Shown here in pieces: positions 4,594 to 7,771 of a stretch of 7,771 bases of DNA. The stretch comes from Candidatus Collierbacteria bacterium RIFOXYD1_FULL_40_9. GTDB taxonomy: Bacteria > Patescibacteriota > Microgenomatia > UBA1400 > MFAQ01. How positions within the stretch are numbered: position 1 is the stretch's first letter; every line of letters starts with the position of its first letter. The stretch is taken from NCBI GenBank assembly GCA_001776275.1, contig MFAQ01000026.1, positions 3,126-10,896 of the forward strand, in the 5' to 3' direction. Below the pieces are notes generated by a model. It did not search any database, was not told the DNA's origin, and saw only the letters and a program-made list of their open reading frames with translations. A program made the position numbers and the translations under genes.

Positions 4594-5028
4594 ATGGCAA
4601 CTCACATCTATAACGTCAAACAGGCGGCAAAAATTCTAGGGTTATCCACCAACACTACCTATAAATATCTTAATGAAGGTCGCATTCGTGCTGCTCGTGG
4701 TCATGTCCGCGGTACTTTTATTATTACCCATAAAGCCCTGGAGACTTTTTTGGGCACCAAACTCCCAGAAGACCCTCTAAAAGAACTAGACCCTAACAAC
4801 ACCATCCCAGGCTTAGAAAATGCCGAAGACGCCTACGTAGAAATTGCCCCACCCAGCCTTTCTATTCAAGTAAGTAGACTTATACTTGCGCTGGCTCTTA
4901 TCAGTTTAATCCTAAATCAACTCTTTTTTACCAAAATTCCAACGCTACACACTATAAACCTTCTCATAACCTATCTACTTTTCCTAATCCTCCTCTACCA
5001 ATATGGTGGTTTTACCAAGAGGCAATGA
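4594..5028 (+). CDS. Membrane-anchored excisionase/MerR-type HTH protein, 144 aa
   Basis: Residues 5-53 form a helix-turn-helix of the excisionase/HTH_17 type: IYNVKQAAKILGLSTNTTYKYL, then NEGRIRAARG, then the RGTFIITHKALETFL wing and closing helix. A charged linker (54-88) leads to two hydrophobic helices (about 93-112 and 118-137) and a short KRQ tail. The DNA-binding domain should face the cytoplasm, tethered to the membrane. Usual members of the HTH family are soluble and about 60-80 residues long, so the membrane helices are unusual. It is the first gene of a run with ATGA overlaps (next start at 5025) and lies 34 nt after tRNA-Tyr. It could regulate the downstream genes or be an excision-factor relative repurposed as a membrane regulator. 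DNA target unknown. Confidence 0.8.
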   Translation: MATHIYNVKQAAKILGLSTNTTYKYLNEGRIRAARGHVRGTFIITHKALETFLGTKLPEDPLKELDPNNTIPGLENAEDAYVEIAPPSLSIQVSRLILALALISLILNQLFFTKIPTLHTINLLITYLLFLILLYQYGGFTKRQ

Positions 5029-5378
5029 CCAATCAACCCGAAAACAATCTAGACAACAAACTATTTTTGGTCGGCGGACTAATAACCCTCGTCCTAACTT
5101 TTTCAACACTACTAAACCTTAACAACAAAAATGCTTACATAAGCCTTATCCTTTTTTTACCAATACCGCTGTACTTTATAAGTGTTGGCCTTAAAAAGAT
5201 TATCATCCAAACCGAAAAACTTTTTTCAAACAAACTAGAAAACAATATTTTTTTTGATTCATTTGACTTTAAAGAATTTTTTTCCCAGTCTGAGCCGACT
5301 TTTCTTATAACTTTGTTTTTATTGACTGTTAGTATTACCATTCTCATGTATCAGACAAGCATCAACCTCATACTATGA
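5025..5378 (+). CDS. Hypothetical membrane protein, 117 aa, three transmembrane helices
   Basis: Not recognised. Hydrophobic segments lie near 12-31, 37-56 and 92-109, with a polar loop (about 57-91) containing KKIIIQTEKLFSNK and the acidic, aromatic FFDSFDFKEFF. Its ATG overlaps the stop of the HTH gene (ATGA), and its own TGA overlaps the next ATG at 5375, so the three are probably translationally coupled and made in equal amounts. AGAGG just before the ATG (2-nt gap) is too close to act as a normal Shine-Dalgarno. Its context suggests a partner of the HTH protein or of the exported protein that follows. Confidence 0.75.
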   Translation: MTNQPENNLDNKLFLVGGLITLVLTFSTLLNLNNKNAYISLILFLPIPLYFISVGLKKIIIQTEKLFSNKLENNIFFDSFDFKEFFSQSEPTFLITLFLLTVSITILMYQTSINLIL

Positions 5379-6010
5379 AGAATAGTCAAATTATCCACTA
5401 CTACGGTGCTTTCATTTGCAGTCTTCTCATTATCATAAACTTATTAAGTGTAAAGTCGTATACGGACCTTATAACCAGTTTTGTCTACCTACCACTTGTT
5501 TTGTACTTCTTAAGCCAAATAATCAAAAAAAGAGTTCTCGCCAAACAAAAGAGCATTCCCATAAAACCCAAACCAATAAACATAACTCCAACTCAAATTA
5601 CTACAACCAACTCATCAAGCAGCATTCTTGATCAGGACAAGAGACTTTTCTTAAAACTTATTGGCTCCGCTGGTGCCTCTATGCTTTTTATGGCTCTTTT
5701 TACCAAAAAAGCTCAAGCTGCTTTCTTTGGCTCTGTTCCTGGACCAGGCACTGTTTCCATCAAAAACAGTTCTGGTGTTAAAATCGACCCCGCAGAAGCC
5801 CACCCAACGGACGGTTACAAGATAACCGAAATTGATGACACTAGCTCACCTGCCTACTACGGTTTCGTCAAAAAAAGTGGCAATTGGTACATTATGCGTG
5901 AAGACAGCTCAGGAGCTTATCGCTACACCAAAGGAACTACTAGTTTCTCAACCAACTGGACCAATCGTGCTAGTTTAACTTATGATTACTTCAATAGCAT
6001 TTTTAGCTAA
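5375..6010 (+). CDS. Membrane protein with internal signal-like segment and virion/tail-like C-terminal domain, 211 aa
   Basis: Three parts. First, two transmembrane helices (about 9-25 and 33-50) and a Lys/Pro/Thr/Ser linker (51-85). Second, DQDKRLFLKLIGSAGASM (87-104), a KR-x-FLK segment followed by a hydrophobic core and AQA-A (113-116), which looks like a twin-arginine-type signal with KR in place of RR and a possible signal peptidase site. Third, a mature-like module: FFGSVPGPGTVSIKNSSGVKIDPA (117-140) and the domain YYGFVKKSGNWYIMRE... NWTNRASLTYDYFNSIF (161-210). That last pattern (WYIMRE, YRYTKG, RASLTYDYF) resembles small proteins encoded in phage structural regions and in CPR genomes; this is recognition by eye. 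A second signal inside the protein hints at a gene fusion. The start overlaps the previous stop (ATGA). The next gene begins 21 nt downstream. Likely a surface-exposed or particle component; function unproven. Confidence 0.75.
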   Translation: MKNSQIIHYYGAFICSLLIIINLLSVKSYTDLITSFVYLPLVLYFLSQIIKKRVLAKQKSIPIKPKPINITPTQITTTNSSSSILDQDKRLFLKLIGSAGASMLFMALFTKKAQAAFFGSVPGPGTVSIKNSSGVKIDPAEAHPTDGYKITEIDDTSSPAYYGFVKKSGNWYIMREDSSGAYRYTKGTTSFSTNWTNRASLTYDYFNSIFS

Positions 6011-6017
6011 TCTAAAA

Positions 6018-6023
6018 TAAAAT
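6018..6023 (+). promoter_or_regulatory. Possible -10 box before the 154-aa membrane protein gene
   Basis: TAAAAT lies 8 nt before ATG 6032 (an overlapping TAAAAT is at 6013-6018). No convincing -35 and no Shine-Dalgarno is present. The spacing fits the leaderless pattern of the window, but AT-rich sequence makes chance matches easy. Confidence 0.25.
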
Positions 6024-6031
6024 CTGTTTTA

Positions 6032-6496
6032 ATGAAAATACCAAAAGAATACTTTTTTCTGACCATCGTAGGGCTACTACTACTAGCCTACGTACTAGAG
6101 GCTGTTGTTGATCCACTTGCTCTCAAACTAGCAACTCCTTATAACTACCTCTCCCCAGAAGTTCTAACCAAATATCCTTTTAGTACCGCCGTCATTTTGT
6201 TAAGGTCAATAGGACTCACTCTAATTCCAATTCTAATTTTCAACTTTTTCAACAAAGGCTACGGAGCAAAATTCATTATTTCTTTACTCATATCAGGTCT
6301 TACTCAGCTCTATGCCGTTCAAGAAGTGGCTACAGGCACCACCCTTGCACCACTAGAATGGTCTCTCTCCCTAGCCGTAATGGGCATTTTCTACATATTC
6401 ATTGCCCTTGTTTTTTTGGTCTTAAACATAAGCCAGGTCGTAAAAAACAAAATTGACGACCTAACCGATCAACCACAACCAGATGAAAGTAATTGA
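6032..6496 (+). CDS. Hypothetical membrane protein, 154 aa, four transmembrane helices
   Basis: No family recognised. Helices near 7-28, 53-73, 79-97 and 110-133, with a longer first loop (29-52, DPLALKLATPYNYLSPEVL) that should lie outside the cell, and a polar, acidic C-terminal tail, KNKIDDLTDQPQPDESN, probably in the cytoplasm. It starts 21 nt after the virion-like protein gene. Its last 14 nt overlap the next gene (start 6483) in another frame, which couples it to the phage-module protein. Its place suggests a membrane platform or export partner for the neighbouring proteins, but nothing in the sequence proves it. Confidence 0.75.
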   Translation: MKIPKEYFFLTIVGLLLLAYVLEAVVDPLALKLATPYNYLSPEVLTKYPFSTAVILLRSIGLTLIPILIFNFFNKGYGAKFIISLLISGLTQLYAVQEVATGTTLAPLEWSLSLAVMGIFYIFIALVFLVLNISQVVKNKIDDLTDQPQPDESN

Positions 6497-7043
6497 CATT
6501 AACAACAAAGAAAGAGACTGCCTTAAAGTCTACTTCGACCCAAAATGGCCAGGATATGCCACAGTCAACTTTGCTTCTAAAAGTAGACCTGACACAACTC
6601 GCCAAGAATGGTATCCACTGGCTGATTTTTTGATCAAAAATCCAGAGTTAAAACATCTGTTTACAAATGCCCCAGAAAAATCCGCCGAAGAAGTTTCTGG
6701 AACTGGTACCGCTACTGGTGACAATTATCTGGTAGACGAGAAAGTTAACTGGCAAGAAAATATCTACGCTGGTTACAACCTTTGGATCTCCCGCGGTCCC
6801 GGCGAAGGTCAAACCAGAGTAATTCTAAGCAATACCAACAACAAACTAATAATCGACAAACCTTGGGACACTCCTCCAAACCATCTCTCACAATATACGA
6901 TAGTTCAAAACCTCACCATCACTCCAAAAGCCGTTGGTAACACCCTTCCTTTAGCAGAGCTCCAAGAGTTCGAAGAAAAAGCCAGAAAAATGAAATCAGA
7001 CCTTGGGCTCGAGCCCCCTCCTCGCCAGTACACCAAAGACTAG
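6483..7043 (+). CDS. Two-domain protein with phage-structural-type beta module, 186 aa
   Basis: Domain 1 (1-60) begins MKVIDINNKERDCLKVYF and contains GYATVNFASKSR and EWYPLADFL; I do not know its family. Domain 2 (about 73-141) has GTGTATGDNYLVDEKVNW, AGYNLWISRGPGEGQTRVI, SNTNNKLIIDKPW and a closing SQYTI. This is the repeat-like beta module (GTAT...L.D..K.W...AGY.V.I..G.G.GQTR.I..N....L.V...W) common in phage tail, baseplate and other virion proteins, recognised by eye. A C-terminal helix (158-174) and a basic proline-rich tail follow. There is no signal peptide or membrane segment and only one cysteine. Its start lies inside the preceding gene (14-nt overlap), so the two are co-translated. 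Its TAG stop is part of the repeat-rich gap that follows. Confidence 0.75.
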   Translation: MKVIDINNKERDCLKVYFDPKWPGYATVNFASKSRPDTTRQEWYPLADFLIKNPELKHLFTNAPEKSAEEVSGTGTATGDNYLVDEKVNWQENIYAGYNLWISRGPGEGQTRVILSNTNNKLIIDKPWDTPPNHLSQYTIVQNLTITPKAVGNTLPLAELQEFEEKARKMKSDLGLEPPPRQYTKD

Positions 7044-7113
7044 TATTACGTAGCTAGTAGTACGTAGTATGAGCATGTACTATGCGCATAATACACAATA
7101 CTTACTACATGCT
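7041..7113 (+). repeat. Short repeat-rich, palindromic intergenic element
   Basis: Two tandem 14-mers, TAGTATTACGTAGC (7041-7054) and TAGTAGTACGTAGT (7055-7068), match at 12 of 14 positions. They are followed by inverted repeats TAGTAC/GTACTA (7058-7063 with 7077-7082) and AGCATGTA/TACATGCT (7072-7079 with 7106-7113), and by the perfect palindrome TATGCGCATA (7081-7090). Nearly all steps are built from TA, GTA, TAC and CAT words, unlike flanking DNA. There is no T-tract, so it is not a normal intrinsic terminator. Confidence 0.55.
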
Positions 7114-7125
7114 ACATAAAGGGCA

Positions 7126-7154
7126 TTGACACCCTCTCTCTTTTTGAGTACATT
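7126..7154 (+). promoter_or_regulatory. Consensus leaderless promoter of the coiled-coil protein gene
   Basis: TTGACA (7126-7131), exactly 17 bp, TACATT (7149-7154), then GAATCT and ATG 7161. The expected transcription start is the A of the start codon. This is the clearest leaderless promoter in the window, and it opens a new transcription unit after the repeat-rich gap. Confidence 0.8.
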
Positions 7155-7160
7155 GAATCT

Positions 7161-7562
7161 ATGAGCTTTCAAAATGCCATCAAACAGCGCCAGGACATGA
7201 TAATCACCTACAAAAAAATGCTCGAGGACGAGTCAAATCAACAGAGAATCCAAGACATAGAACAACAAATTACCTCCTGCCAAGAAGATATTGCTGAGCT
7301 CCAAAACGGCAAGCCATTATTTGGCAAGCCAAAACCTTTAATCCGTGAAACCAAAATTATTGAAGCCGACCCAGAAAAGAAGGGAGAGCAAAAAATAACC
7401 GTTATAAATCCCAAACCAGAAATAAGCACTACAAAACCATCTGACAACAAAATCGGTAACTCTTTAAGAAACAACCTAAAAAACAAAATAAGTTCCAATG
7501 ACGGAAACGAACTTAAAGCAAAAGTCCAAGAAATTAAGCGGTCCAGAGCCAAATTTAGTTAA
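7161..7562 (+). CDS. Coiled-coil protein, 133 aa, unknown function
   Basis: The N-terminal half (about 3-49) is a charged amphipathic helix with heptad-like spacing (QRQDMIITYKKMLEDE, RIQDIEQQITSCQEDIAELQ), likely a coiled coil or helical hairpin. The middle (50-98) is polar and Lys/Pro-rich (KPLFGKPKP, INPKPE), probably disordered. The C-terminal part (99-133) is basic, with a probable helix ending in KVQEIKRSRAKFS. There is no signal or membrane segment. Its strong leaderless promoter is at 7126-7154. The next gene starts 35 nt after the stop. By place it could be a chaperone-, scaffold- or linker-type partner of the structural-like neighbours, but no family was recognised. Confidence 0.75.
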   Translation: MSFQNAIKQRQDMIITYKKMLEDESNQQRIQDIEQQITSCQEDIAELQNGKPLFGKPKPLIRETKIIEADPEKKGEQKITVINPKPEISTTKPSDNKIGNSLRNNLKNKISSNDGNELKAKVQEIKRSRAKFS

Positions 7563-7597
7563 TAAATAAATATCAAATACCTAAATCTTAAAAGAAA

Positions 7598-7771
7598 ATG
7601 CCCATAGCTGACGATTGGTCAATAAACTACCTTACAAAGCAAATTTACCACCACAACTGGAAAGACGAAATTGGTGGCAGCAACACCAGCGTCGCTGAAG
7701 TTCAAACAGTGGTTTGTAATACTTTTGCCAATATCACCAACACCACTTATTTCTATCTCTACTCCGCCAAA
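7598..7771 (+). CDS. 5' end of a protein with phage tail-fibre-like start (continues beyond window)
   Basis: ATG 7598 opens a frame of exactly 58 codons to the window edge. The product begins MPIADDWSINYLTKQIYHHN and continues with SVAEVQTVVCNTFANITNTTYFYLYSAK. Openings of the type PI.xDW.I.Y..K.I.H, followed by a helix of the kind 'VxELYxxLxxxFd', are familiar from phage tail-fibre or large virion proteins; this is recognition by eye on a short stretch. There is no signal peptide. No Shine-Dalgarno precedes the ATG (AAAAGAAA), and no good promoter is visible in the 35-nt gap, so it is probably co-transcribed with the coiled-coil gene. The true length is unknown. Confidence 0.6.
   Translation, partial: MPIADDWSINYLTKQIYHHNWKDEIGGSNTSVAEVQTVVCNTFANITNTTYFYLYSAK

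Noticed and set aside
4397..4600. Minus-strand open frame of 67 codons across the tRNAs
   Set aside because: It covers both tRNA genes on the opposite strand; false coding calls over tRNAs are common.
7238..7552. Minus-strand open frame of 104 codons
   Set aside because: Antisense to the coiled-coil gene, which has a near-consensus leaderless promoter; no signals support the reverse frame.
4594..7771. Complete ordinary prophage
   Set aside because: No integrase, terminase, portal, capsid or lysis genes are recognisable, membrane proteins dominate, and no att repeat is present. Only individual modules look virion-like.

Overview
The window looks like chromosome from a Candidate Phyla Radiation (Patescibacteria) bacterium, possibly of the Microgenomates type. 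The reasons are the many short orphan membrane proteins, a bacterial Elp3, several sigma70-like promoters that put the transcription start at or next to the ATG, and small exported proteins of a style common in that group. This placement is inference from style; no rRNA or phylogenetic marker is present.

Layout. The left part (1-2791) is mostly minus strand: the N-terminal half of an Elp3-like radical SAM tRNA wobble-uridine enzyme (cut by the window edge), a 98-aa orphan preceded by a long leader containing an intrinsic terminator, and two small membrane proteins (1245-1625, 2378-2791). Between these lies one plus-strand SAM methyltransferase resembling Trm9/ALKBH8 (1715-2341). Elp3 and Trm9 act one after the other on wobble uridine in eukaryotes, so their closeness here is suggestive. 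The middle (2901-4318) holds a proline-rich single-pass membrane protein whose C-terminal domain resembles PepSY, convergent with a small OB-fold-like lipoprotein, only 2 bp apart. Next come tRNA-Thr(GGT) and tRNA-Tyr(GTA), separated by 1 nt.

The right part (4594-7771) is all plus strand. It starts 34 nt after tRNA-Tyr with an excisionase-type HTH protein carrying two C-terminal membrane helices. Two further membrane genes follow with ATGA stop/start overlaps. The second of these ends in a signal-like segment and a C-terminal module that resembles phage virion or tail proteins. Then come a four-helix membrane protein, a protein with a phage-structural-type beta module (14-nt overlap with its predecessor), a short repeat-rich gap, a coiled-coil protein with a textbook leaderless promoter, and the first 58 codons of a protein whose start resembles phage tail-fibre proteins. 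I read this as one accessory locus, either a surface/virion-like assembly or an element next to a tRNA. No integrase, capsid, terminase or att repeat is visible, so its nature stays open.

Expression signals split into two classes. Genes at 1007(-), 1625(-) and 2791(-) have Shine-Dalgarno sequences. Genes at 2901(+), 4318(-), 4594(+) and 7161(+), and perhaps elp3, have a -10 box 6-11 nt before the ATG and no room for a ribosome binding site.
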